64,000 nucleotides of DNA from contig JAWHQI010000005.1 of the NCBI GenBank assembly GCA_033032865.1, positions 11,866,001 to 11,930,000 of the forward strand. Direction: 5' to 3'. The notes beneath the pieces are model-generated. The model made no database searches. It saw only the letters and a list, made by a program, of their open reading frames with translations, and was not told the origin of the DNA. This DNA comes from Dactylorhiza incarnata. Taxonomy: Eukaryota > Streptophyta > Magnoliopsida > Asparagales > Orchidaceae. Below, piece by piece: positions 55,936 to 64,000 of the stretch; within the stretch, counting starts at the first letter, position 1, and every line of letters starts with the position of its first letter. The translations under genes and the position numbers were made by a program.

Positions 55936-57981
55936 CTAGTTGTTTTTAACCCAGACTACCTTGGGTCCTTTTATGTTACCACAAAATTCAGAAATAAATG
56001 TCATTTGAGGCTGATCCTTGTAGCCTTGTGGATGATATCTCCTTGGAGGTATAGTCCACTCAGTAAAAGGATTTTTGGTATATTTAGGATTAGAATTCTT
56101 AGAGTTTTCTGTATAGTGCTTGTTCGAAGAATTTGAATAAATTCGTCGATAATTATTCATTTTATAACTATACTGAAAGTCTGTTTTCAGTTTTCGTCGA
56201 GCCTCGTTCGACAAATTTGAATCCTTTTGTCGAATGTCGTTCGACGAATTCTTCTGAATTCTTTTATCCTTAACAAACTTCTTTGAAATGTCTTTATTTC
56301 TTTCTGCAGCTTCTTTGCTTTTAGCAGAAATGAATTTTATGGGTGTGGAGAGGATGTTTTTCTTAATCAGAGATGGCTCTCTTGATGAGGCACCCAAGCC
56401 CAGTTTGCTATTATTAAATCTAGCATTGACAGTGCTTGTGATGTCCATCATCCTGATACTTCTCCCATTGAGGGATTCTTCAAGCTTTTTGGCTTCAGAT
56501 AATTTACTCACAAGAGTAGTAATGTGTTCTCTGGAGGCAGCCAAATCTTTCTTAAGATTTTCATTCTCTTCACTTATATTGTTCATTTCAACTAACTTAG
56601 TTCTGAGAGAGATTATTTCTTTCTCAGATTTTATTAAGTCTTGGCAAAGAGTTTTGAAATCATCTTTGAATTCAATAGAGGTAAAATCAAAGTCAGATAA
56701 TACCTGATCAATGTCATCTTCTGCTTCTGATTCTTATTTCTCTTCATCAGAATTGTTAGTTGAGGCATTGATTGCCATCATGCAAAAACTTTTTTCTTCT
56801 TCATCATCACTGGAGCTGGATGATGATGCTGATTGTGACTCATTGTCTGAGTCATAAATTGCCATTAAGCATTGGCTATCTTATTTTGATTCTTCTTCAT
56901 CAGAGAAGGAAGATGAAGAATCTGATTCAGATTCTGTTTCACTCCAGGATGTTGCTACAAATCCTCTTCCCTTCTTCTTGTGAGAGTGGGAGGAAGATTT
57001 GCTAGAGCCCTTCTTTTCTTCCTTTTCTTTCCTTCTTTCCTTCTTGTCCTTTTTGTGTTGAATCTCTGGACATTCAGGAGCAATGTGTCCTGGTTTCCTA
57101 CAGCCAAAGCATATGATTTCATTAGAATGTTTTTTGTCATACCTTGGCTTGTCATGACTTCTGGATAGTTGTTTTCTGAAGTCTTTCTTGGCCATCTTAT
57201 ATAATCTTTTGGTAACCAGATTCATAAACTCCTCTTTGTCAGGAGCTTTTCCTTTATCTTCTGCAGCCTTGAAGGCTAAGCTTCTTTCCTTCTTGGGTGC
57301 TGGGGATGAAGTGGATTCTTCAGTTTCCCTGGTTTTGATGAGCTGCTCATAAGATTTGAGCTTGCCCAACAGGGCTTCAGTGGTGATCTCATTTAGACTT
57401 CTGGCTTCTTTGATTAGCCAGATTCTGGAGTCCCATGTGCTGGGGAAGCACATAAGGATTTTGTCATTGATCTCTGTGAGTGAGATCACTTTGTCCAGAG
57501 ACTTCAGCTCATTTATTATGAGGTTGAGCCTGTTGTACATGTCAGCTACATTTTCTGATTCTCCCTTCTTGAAATTCTCATATTGAGAGATCAGGTGAGA
57601 TCTTCTATCTTTTCTTTCATCTGCTGAGCCTGCTACCATGTTGTTGAGAGATTCCCAGATTTCTTTTGCTGAGGTGCACTCAATTACTTTCTGGAATATG
57701 TCATCAGACATAGTTAGGGCCAGAATGTTCATGGCCTTTGCATCTACATTTCTCTGCTTATTCTGAGCCTCAGTCCACTCAGGAGGTGGAACAGCAGTGT
57801 TGTCTGTTGTTGCAGCAGTACTAGCTGATGCTGTAGGTGCTGGAGGTCCTATAAGGATGACATTAAAAATCTCCTCATCAATGGAGTTCATATAAAGCCT
57901 AATCCGTGCTTTCCATAGTGCAAACTTATTGAGATTGCACATAGGAGGTCTTGTGCTGGAATACTCCTTGTTTTGTGCCAT
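55936..57981 (-). pseudogene. gag: A2 gag (three in-frame stops incl. the gag-pol boundary)
   Basis: ATG 57981 (MAQNKEYSSTRPPMCNLNKF). UBN2 capsid domain at residues about 15-220 with AKEIWESLNNMVAGS and LLGKLKSYEQL; zinc knuckle CFGCRKPGHIAPEC intact (CX2CX4HX4C); Lys-rich then Ser- and Asp-rich tracts; a coiled coil (NENLKKDLAASREHITTLVS); end GPKVVWVKNN then TAG. TAA at 56881-56883 and 56734-56736 interrupt the acidic region with no frame change. TTCGAC motifs occur within the coding region at 56100-56245. The large coiled-coil gag is typical of Sireviruses. Confidence 0.9.
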
Positions 57982-58084
57982 GAGTTTTAAATAAGATAAG
58001 ATTTTAGAGAAGGAAACTCTTAGAAAAATTAAGATCTGGTTGATCTTTGTGATTCAGCTGTTAGCCTGTGAAGAATCAACACCC

Positions 58085-58095
58085 CTCTGATACCA
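58085..58095 (-). other. A2 primer-binding site
   Basis: Minus-strand TGGTATCAGAG, two bases from the LTR; tRNA-Met type. Confidence 0.9.
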
Positions 58096-58097
58096 AT

Positions 58098-59547
58098 TGA
58101 AAGTGGAGGTCAGATCTTAAATTCTCTAGAGGGGGGGTGAATAGAGTATTAAAATTTTTAATACATTTTATAGCGGAAATTAAACTACTGTTTAGGTATA
58201 TGTGTATTTAGTGTGAGTTATAGAGAGCTACAGAATTAATAAAAAGGACACACAGCACAAGCACAAGCACACAGAAATAATCAAGCACAGAAGACACAAG
58301 GATCTATAGTAGTTCCCCAATAAATCTGGGTACGTCTACTCTTCTACCACCTTTGGTAGGAATCAACTAGGAGGGTTGATAAGGTGCCCAGGCACCAAGG
58401 GATTTTTGATAAGGTGTCCACACACCAATAAGAATTTGATAAGGTGCTTAAAAACCACACTAGGATTTTTTGATAAGGTGTCTTGCCACCACTGGGTAAA
58501 CTTTTGAAGGGAGTATTAACCCTGTACAGAATGAGATAAAAGGTATAGAGCGTTCTTCTCTATCAATGATCTGAGAGAAGGCAAAAGATGTTGAAGCAGA
58601 AAGCTCCCCCTGTCTGATGAGAGTTAATGACAGATTTTTTTGACAGAGCTCTCTCAAATAGAAGTCTTTGTAGTAGATGATCTTGATGAAGAAGAAAGCT
58701 GAGAAAAAATAGTGTATTTGCTTCTTCTTCTTCTTCTGAAAAACTTCTTCTATCCTCCTCGCTATATGATCAGAGATTGAAGAAAGTGATAGTCAAGTTT
58801 TCCTTATGTTTTTCACGGAAGACGACTTTCTCAGTTCTTTGTGATGTTCTCACTGTTTCTTTTTCTTCTAATAACTATATGTATATATCTTTTCAAATTC
58901 AAATCTTTTTGTATCTTTAAGGAATGTCTTTTTCTGACTTAAATCTTTCTTGGAACCAGGTAGCCACCCAAAACGATTTTGGCAGGTCCTTTTAATTCCT
59001 TTTGTCGAGAAAGATGCCTTTGACATTAAATGTCAACGACTATACTTCTTCTTGGAATAGAAGGAATATAAGGATATAATAAATGAGAAAGATATCCTTA
59101 CTTGGCTGTTTGAATATGTCCAAGGAGAAATAAATATATCCGTTATGTTGCTGATTTGAGTTCAGAGAACTGACATCCACTTAGAATATAAATTTGAACG
59201 ACAGAAGGCAATTTGTCGAGCGCTGGCTAGAATTCGTCTACCACTGCTAGTCATTTGTCGAGCGCTGGCACAGAATTCGTCGACCACTGCTAGTCATTTG
59301 TCGAGCACTGACAAAGAATTAGTCGACCACTGGAACTGTGAATTTCTTCAGTCTGCTGGAAGCAATTTGTCGAACGAATCTGGTCATTTGTCGAACACAA
59401 CTTGCCATGTGTTGATCTTGAATTTTCCAAGTTCTGCCAATCTAATCAGCCTAAAACTTGACTCTAAGACTATACATTGGGGTCAAAACAAATCCTAATC
59501 AACTTATAGTGATCCTAGCCCAAATTAGTAATAGGGTTGTTCCAACA
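58098..59547 (-). repeat. A2 5' LTR
   Basis: 1450 bp. Four 30-bp tandem units at 58376-58505. Otherwise near-identical to the 3' LTR. Confidence 0.93.
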
Positions 59548-59563
59548 CCTACTTTCTTTATAG

Positions 59564-59890
59564 GATGTCGAGACCTCCCGGGATCTTCACGCTCGCATCT
59601 CCAGCCTGGAGAATGAGGTCGCCGGGTTGAAAGCTTACAACAAGGAGCTGATCCGCGCCGCCGTCCACCCGTCTCCTCGCCGTCTGAAGAATGACCAGCG
59701 AGCCGGGGAGGAAGAATGCTGAGAGGCCTCCATCACTGTGGCGCGGTACATCTTTCGGGCCATGCAGGGAGCCGGTATGCTGTCCGCCGAGGCGGTCGAT
59801 CTGAGGATCTAGGATGTGGTCCCAGAGCTATTCACGCCAGCCCCGCCTCCTGCATACAGCGAGGATGAGCCATCCGCCAGCGAATCTTAA
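59564..59890 (+). pseudogene. Exon 4 of accessory gene 2 (coiled coil)
   Basis: Begins right after ctttatag with DVETSRDLHARISSLENEVA in frame with exon 3. TGA after AGEEEC, TAG after VDLRI. It ends at TAA 59888, followed by an AT-rich region suited to polyadenylation. No gene is seen at 59891-60150. Confidence 0.6.
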
Positions 59891-60150
59891 AAAGGACTTG
59901 TATTTTTATTCAATATTTTGGCTGGCGAGATCACCGCGACATCTGTAACTGACTAGTGAAATAGAAATGGAAATTTTTGCCCACCTATTCACTGTGTTCT
60001 CATTTTCTATGCATGCTATTTTTTCTCGCATTTATATTGCTTTATGCCATTGAATTCGCCGTGCTCGCGCCCGCATACCGCATTGTCGTCCAGCTCAGGC
60101 ATAGAACACGTACTCACCACATTAGTTCTCATCTTTTTTGTCTACTTTAG

Positions 60151-60441
60151 GGTCGCGAGTACCCTAGGATCAGACCTCTGTATCTCCATCTCGCGAGGGT
60201 TGAACATCCCCCCCCCCCCCTCTTTAACTTCGGCGAGCGAGATCCCTACCTGATCCCCCGCATTGTCCTCGGGGATTGGAATGATCCTTCTTATACTTTC
60301 CCCTTTATTTTCTGCGAGGACCCCACTCCCCGGGAGGCCTTCTACGCGCGGGATGAGCTCCCCCCTTTCTGGTCGTGCGATATCACCCCTTCTCGCCGAG
60401 CGAGAAGACTCTTCTCTGGCTCCCTACTAGCTTCTTCATGA
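60151..60441 (+). other. Exon-like open frame of unknown function in T
   Basis: No ATG, but 96 open codons follow a strong acceptor-like tttttttgtctactttag. It reads GREYPRIRPLYLHLARVEHP, then PYLIPRIVLGDWNDPSYTFP and EAFYARDELPPFWSCDI. It passes through a 13-C run and stops at TGA 60439, at the edge of the tandem repeat. It might be a further exon of an antisense accessory transcript. I recognise no domain. Confidence 0.4.
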
Positions 60442-61278
60442 GATCAACCTGACCCACCAGCTAGTGGGAGCCCAGCAACGGGATCATCCGGGGCCTTCCA
60501 GCACCAAAGAATTTGCTACCTGCCAACCTCTCCAGAGATCAACCTGACCCATCGTCCATGAGATCCCAGCAGCGGAATCGATCTGGGGCATTCCAGCACC
60601 AAGGAACTTGCTACCTTGCCAGCCTCTCCAGAGATCAACCTGACCCACCATTTATGAGAGCCCGGTAGCGGAATCGATCTAGGGGCACTCCAGCACCAAC
60701 GAACATGCTACATTGCCAGCCTCTCCAGAGATCAACCTGACCCACCGTCTATGAGAGCCCGGCAGCAGAATCAATCTGGGGCATTCCGGAACCAAAGAAC
60801 TTGCAACCTTTCCAGCCTCTCCAGATATCAACCTGACCCACCGTCTATGAGAGCCCGACAGCGGAATCGATCTAGGGCATTCCAGCACCAATGAACTTGC
60901 TACCTTGCCAGCCTCTCCAGAGATCAACCTGACCCACCGTCCATGAGAGCCCGGTAGCGGAATCAATCTGGGGCATTCCAGCCCCAAGGAACTTGCTACC
61001 TTGCAAGCCTCTCCAGAGATCAACCTGACCCACCGTCTATGAGAGCCCGGCAGCGGGATCGATCTGGGGCATTCCAGCACCAAAGAACTTGCTACCTTGC
61101 TAGCCTCTCCAGAGATTAACCTGACCCACCATCTATGAGAGCCCGGCAGCGGAATCGATATGGGGCATTCCAGCACCAAAGAATTTGCTACCTTGCCAGT
61201 CTCTCCAGAGATCAACCTGACCCACTATCCATGAGAGCCCCGCAGCGGAATTGATCTGGGTCATTCCAGCACCAAACG
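60441..61278. repeat. Tandem repeat, about 96 bp x 9, in T
   Basis: The phrase agatcaacctgacccac recurs at 60441, 60536, 60632, 60729, about 60825, 60921, 61017, 61113 and 61209. Units include gagagcccggcagcggaatc and cattccagcaccaa. It lies between T pol and the accessory genes, where Tat elements often carry satellite-like arrays. Confidence 0.92.
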
Positions 61279-61362
61279 AAGGACCCTTGAGGATTTCTGC
61301 TTAGAAACAATTTCAAAGTTGCTATAAGAAGAGCAAAACATACAAGTCAATTACAAAAACTT

Positions 61363-62682
61363 TCATGGATAAAAACGTTTCAAGTCATCCCCATTCCTGG
61401 CCCGGCCGAGAGGTACCCCTTCCACATCCTGGAGGTGATTCCCTCCCGACTTGAGCACTTCACTTACAATGTAAGGCACCTCCCAATTGGGGTCAAGCTT
61501 ACCTACCACGGCTCCTCTCCCAGCCGCATCGACCTTCTTCAGGACCAAGTCCCCTTTCTCAAACTGTTTTATTCTGATATGTTGGTCGAAGTATCGGGCC
61601 ATCCGCCTCTTGACCTCCTCCTGCTGAATGATGGCGAGATCCCGGAGTTCCTCCACCGGGTCCAAGGATAACCTTTGCTCCTCTTCGTTCTCCGCCTGCT
61701 ACTCGTCATCACCTTCTCCCACGGCGACTACCCAGGGGGACTTCACCTCAAATTCTATGGGAAGCACGGCCTCTGACCCATGAGACAGTTTCAAAGGGGT
61801 CTCCCTTGTGGACGTGTTTGGAGTGGTTCTTAGGGCCTAGAGGACCGAGGGAAGCTGCTCTACCTAGTTGCCCCTGAGGTTCACGACCTTCTTTTTGAGC
61901 AAGTTCACAATTATTTTGTTTGCCGCCTCCACCTGCCCATTGCTCCTCGGGTGGTGGACCGACGCAAATCGAAGATCTATTCCAAGCTGAGTGCAGAACC
62001 TGACGATCTCATCGCTGGAAAACTGCGACCCGTTTTCCATCACTATGGCCAATGGTAGCTCGTGCCTGCAAATTATTTCACCCCATACAAAATTTCTTAC
62101 CACTTGGGATGTCACCTTCGCCAGTGCCTTCACCTCCAGCCACTTGGAGAAGTAGTCAATCATCACCAGCAAGAACCTTCTCTGACCACTTTCCCGTGGG
62201 AAGGGACCAACCATGTCTAGCCCCCATATCGCGAAGGGCCATGGAGATGTGATGGACCGGAGCCTCTGAGCTGGGAGAAGTTGGAGTGGATCATAGAACT
62301 GATACTTGGAGCACCTCTTTGCGAACTCCACTGCATCCTTACTGAGGGTAGGCCAGAAATAACCTTGCCTCAGCACACTTCCTTCCAATGTCCTGCTCCC
62401 AGAGTGGCTGCCACACTCCACCGAGTGGATCTCCTCCAAGACCCTCGGGACCTCCTTCTCGGCTATAAAACGGGCGAGGAGTCCCAAAAGGGTCTTACGA
62501 TACAGCCCACCTGCATGCATGGAGTAATAGGCAGATTTGTACCTGAGCCGTCGCTTGTCCACCTCCCCTTCGGAGAACTTCCCCGACGTTAGGAAGGTGA
62601 CGATGGGACTCATCCATGACTCTTGATGGTATATCTCCATCAGCTCTCCTTCATCGATGGATGGTCGGAAGAGCTCCGACAC
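61363..62682 (-). pseudogene. T integrase (gypsy)
   Basis: Ty3/gypsy integrase on the - strand. The zinc domain is HSVECGSHSG with CSKYQFY, where the second Cys of C-x2-C is Tyr. Core: WGLDMVGPFPRESGQRRFLL (first Asp present), VMENGSQFSSDEIVRF (second catalytic Asp replaced by Glu) and GQVEAANKIIVN (Glu present). After a TAG at 61864 the same frame continues to the C-terminal region (61665-61363): EEVKRRMARYFDQHIRIKQF, FEKGDLVLKKV and YIVSEVLKSG. At least three stops lie between 61680 and 61866. Inactive. Confidence 0.88.
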
Positions 62683-63026
62683 TGCCCCCCCCTGCCCTGG
62701 GACTGAACTTGGCTAGAAGGTCTGCAGGAGTGCTTTCCTCCCTTGGCACATGATCTATGGAGAAAGTGCGAAACTGTCCGATGAATCCATTGACCTTCTC
62801 CAGATAGTGCTGGAGGGTTGGCTCCTTTGCCTTGAATTCTCCCTTGATCTGACACACCACCACCATGGAGTCCATCGAGACCTCCACGTCTTGCACACCC
62901 AACTCCCGGGCCAGCTGCAGGCCATCTATCACCGCCTCGTACTCAGCCTAGTTGTTAGTGATTGGGAAACGAATGTTGATGGCCTGCTCAATCCTTGTCC
63001 ATTGTGGGCTTATCATGATTACCCCT
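62683..63026 (-). pseudogene. T RNase H, C-terminal half
   Basis: WTRIEQAINIRFPITNN, then TAG where Glu is expected in NNEAEYEA, then AEYEAVIDGLQLARELGV, EVSMDSMVVVCQIKGEF and IDHVPREESTPADLLAK. A C run near 62690 causes the frameshift to integrase. Its N-terminal part is cut off by the D LTR at 63027. Confidence 0.85.
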
Positions 63027-64000
63027 TGACGAGTCCTCATCATATACACTTTTATGGACTCATCTGGGCCGTTTATTTAGTCATTTCACTGCACTTTAGC
63101 CCTATTTTAGTTCATATTTGATATTCTATGCTAGGTGCACCTTCTGGCCTATTTTGGTGTGATTTCATATCTATCTTCATTAGTAGTTTTCATGTGTTGT
63201 TAAGTGTCACTTTCAGTGGCTAGATTAGTGTTGTACGCTGGAACAGTAGTCGTGCAGGTGTTCCCGGTGCAATTCTGCACAGGAACACTGCGCACGATCA
63301 CTGGTTCTATTGCGCACGACCACTGGTCGTGCGCCACTGATCGTGCGCATTTGACGCCTTTTTCTGAGTCCTGTTTGGTGCAGTGCGCACGACCACTGAC
63401 GCTAGTGCGCACGACCACCGGTCGTGCGCCACTGCTTGTGCGCACTTACCATTTAATTTCTGAGTTCTGTTTCACCTATTGCGCACGACCACCGACGCTA
63501 GTGCGCACGACCACCGGTCGTGCGCCACTGGTCGTGCGAACATGTTATTTTATAATTTCTGTCTTTGCAGGTTCCGTCCAGGCAGAGCGCACGATCACAG
63601 GATTCTAGTGCGCACGACCACTGGTCGTGCGCCACTGACCGTGCGCACTGTTTAATTCCAGCGCCTATAAATATGCTGCTCGCGATTTAGGTCAAATGAT
63701 CCCGATTTTCAGCGCCGTTTTCCGCCCGATTCCGCCCGATTTCGCCCCTCCACCGTCGCCCACCATATAGAGGTGCTCCGGGCTTGCTCTTCACGCCTAT
63801 CTTGAGCCGAAGTTTCCTCTTGGCCTCCTCCTTCATCCAAGAGCTCCAAAGGAAGACCTAGCCGCTATCTCCATCGAGCAAGAGGAAGTTGGCAACCTCC
63901 ACCGGATCGTGACACGAAGAAGACGGGTCCATTGGAGAGTCGTGACAGCTCTCTCTACCCCGGACGTAGTTGCGGACCGAGCTTGGACGCGGATTGACAA
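63027..64000 (+). mobile_element. D element 5' portion: LTR cut by window end
   Basis: TGACGAGTCC start, followed by sequence matching the D LTRs (for example aacagtagtcgtgcaggtgt). The palindrome cluster at 63285-63655 is longer than in the other copies. TATA at 63666-63673. The left flank is CCCCT, as for D+. Either a 5' LTR or a solo LTR. Confidence 0.88.
63666..63673 (+). promoter_or_regulatory. TATA box of the right D LTR
   Basis: TATAAATA directly after the palindrome cluster; a better consensus than TATTTAAA in the other D LTRs. Confidence 0.7.

Larger units (their letters stand above)
47950..59547 (-). mobile_element. A2: Sirevirus-like copia element with gag, pol and extra ORF
   Basis: LTRs at 47950-49429 and 58098-59547; flanks cctat (47945-47949) and cctac (59548-59552) are a TSD with one mismatch. 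From right to left: LTR, PBS, gag, protease, integrase, RT, RNase H, spacer, extra ORF, PPT, LTR. Full length 11.6 kb. Reading frames are nearly whole: five isolated in-frame stops, one of which is at the gag end, and one frameshift. The LTR pair is very similar by eye, so the insertion is fairly young. It sits in an intron of T accessory gene 2. Confidence 0.95.
46308..59890 (+). pseudogene. T antisense accessory gene 2: Transposase_28-like protein, spliced, interrupted by A2
   Basis: Runs opposite to T pol. Exon 1 46308-46553 (MVGDASEAEGRLKCSWAF). A 96-nt intron follows. Exon 2 46650-47071 has VLKHFGVIQGQLTPNDVAVI and REERIEFNLPVFRKLFSFRA, the pattern of the Transposase_28 (putative gypsy type transposon) domain. 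A 74-nt intron (gtatgt...ttacag), then exon 3 47146-47890, with basic and Pro-rich residues and FNFGL-like NQWNFGLDQRHK. The last intron is 70 nt once A2 is removed (gtaagtc...ctttatag). Exon 4 59564-59890 is coiled coil (ARISSLENEVAGLKAYNKEL) ending EDEPSASES. Intron phases all keep frame. Damage: stops near 46437 and 46542, a short GGGCTCG duplication frameshift near 46825, a TAG at 46931, and TGA and TAG in exon 4. It is probably a Tat extra-ORF product; its biochemical role is unknown. Confidence 0.72.
25070..63026 (-). mobile_element. T: Tat-type Ty3/gypsy element with antisense accessory genes, heavily interrupted
   Basis: Minus-strand integrase and RNase H at 61363-63026; plus-strand accessory genes at 25981-45966 and 46308-59890; tandem repeats between them and pol; a putative 3' LTR at 25070-25744. 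Extra ORFs, including antisense ones with the Transposase_28 (putative gypsy type transposon) domain, and 3' tandem repeats are known features of the Tat lineage. Insertions: C solo LTR, D array, D+, A2, and the D LTR that cuts RNase H at 63027. The left LTR boundary is an inference; the 5' half and 5' LTR lie beyond the window. Confidence 0.75.

Noticed and set aside
60679..61215. 178-codon open frame on the - strand with repeating protein motifs
   Set aside because: It is a by-product of the 96-bp tandem repeat (96 is a multiple of three); no start context or family match.
63285..63655. CRISPR-like array
   Set aside because: Repeats are short palindromes with irregular spacing in a retrotransposon LTR of a eukaryote.
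1..64000. Host protein-coding gene, tRNA or rRNA genes
   Set aside because: I looked on both strands and found none that I could support; all sizeable coding segments fit retroelement proteins.

Overview
The window is plant nuclear DNA made almost entirely of nested LTR retrotransposons. I see no host gene, tRNA, rRNA or bacterial-type operon. The evidence is intact LTR pairs with target-site duplications (TSDs), primer-binding sites (PBSs) matching initiator tRNA-Met or the TGGCGCCGTTGCC type, polypurine tracts (PPTs), Ty1/copia and Ty3/gypsy protein motifs, and spliceosomal-type introns. A TE-rich angiosperm fits; the species cannot be named from this sequence.

Layout. (1) 1-6961: A1, a Sirevirus-like copia element on the + strand. 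It has lost pol but keeps gag and a large extra ORF downstream. (2) 6967-10702: G1, badly decayed gypsy sequence. (3) 10703-24838: B, a decayed copia element on the - strand (TSD AATGT) inserted in the G1 gag. Its own gag is split by C1 (15488-23122, + strand, TSD ACATA), a gag-only copia element with a 3.9 kb structured but non-coding interior. (4) 25070-63026: T, a gypsy element of Tat type on the - strand, with integrase and RNase H at its right end. It carries two intron-containing accessory genes on the opposite strand, each with its own TATA box. T has been opened by five insertions: a solo LTR of family C (26321-27471), a tandem LTR-internal-LTR-internal-LTR array of family D (27555-38708), an inverted D copy (38735-45055), A2 (47950-59547, a copia element with gag, pol and extra ORF) and another D LTR (63027 to the window end). 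Removing these insertions restores exons, introns and splice sites of the accessory genes.

How the parts fit. A2 is the only copia element here with a near-complete pol. A1, C1 and family D all lack pol but keep cis signals, so they look like elements that depended on partners. Family D encodes a protein of about 413 residues with two N-terminal CCHC knuckles that I do not recognise. The LTRs of all four families (A-D) carry clusters of short CG-containing palindromes upstream of, or in the same LTR as, the promoter.

Most notable signals: splice-acceptor-like sites directly before the extra ORF in both A elements; the antisense accessory genes of T; the D family itself, its C-rich insertion sites and its tandem array; and two stem-loops in C1 whose stems differ in sequence but remain paired.
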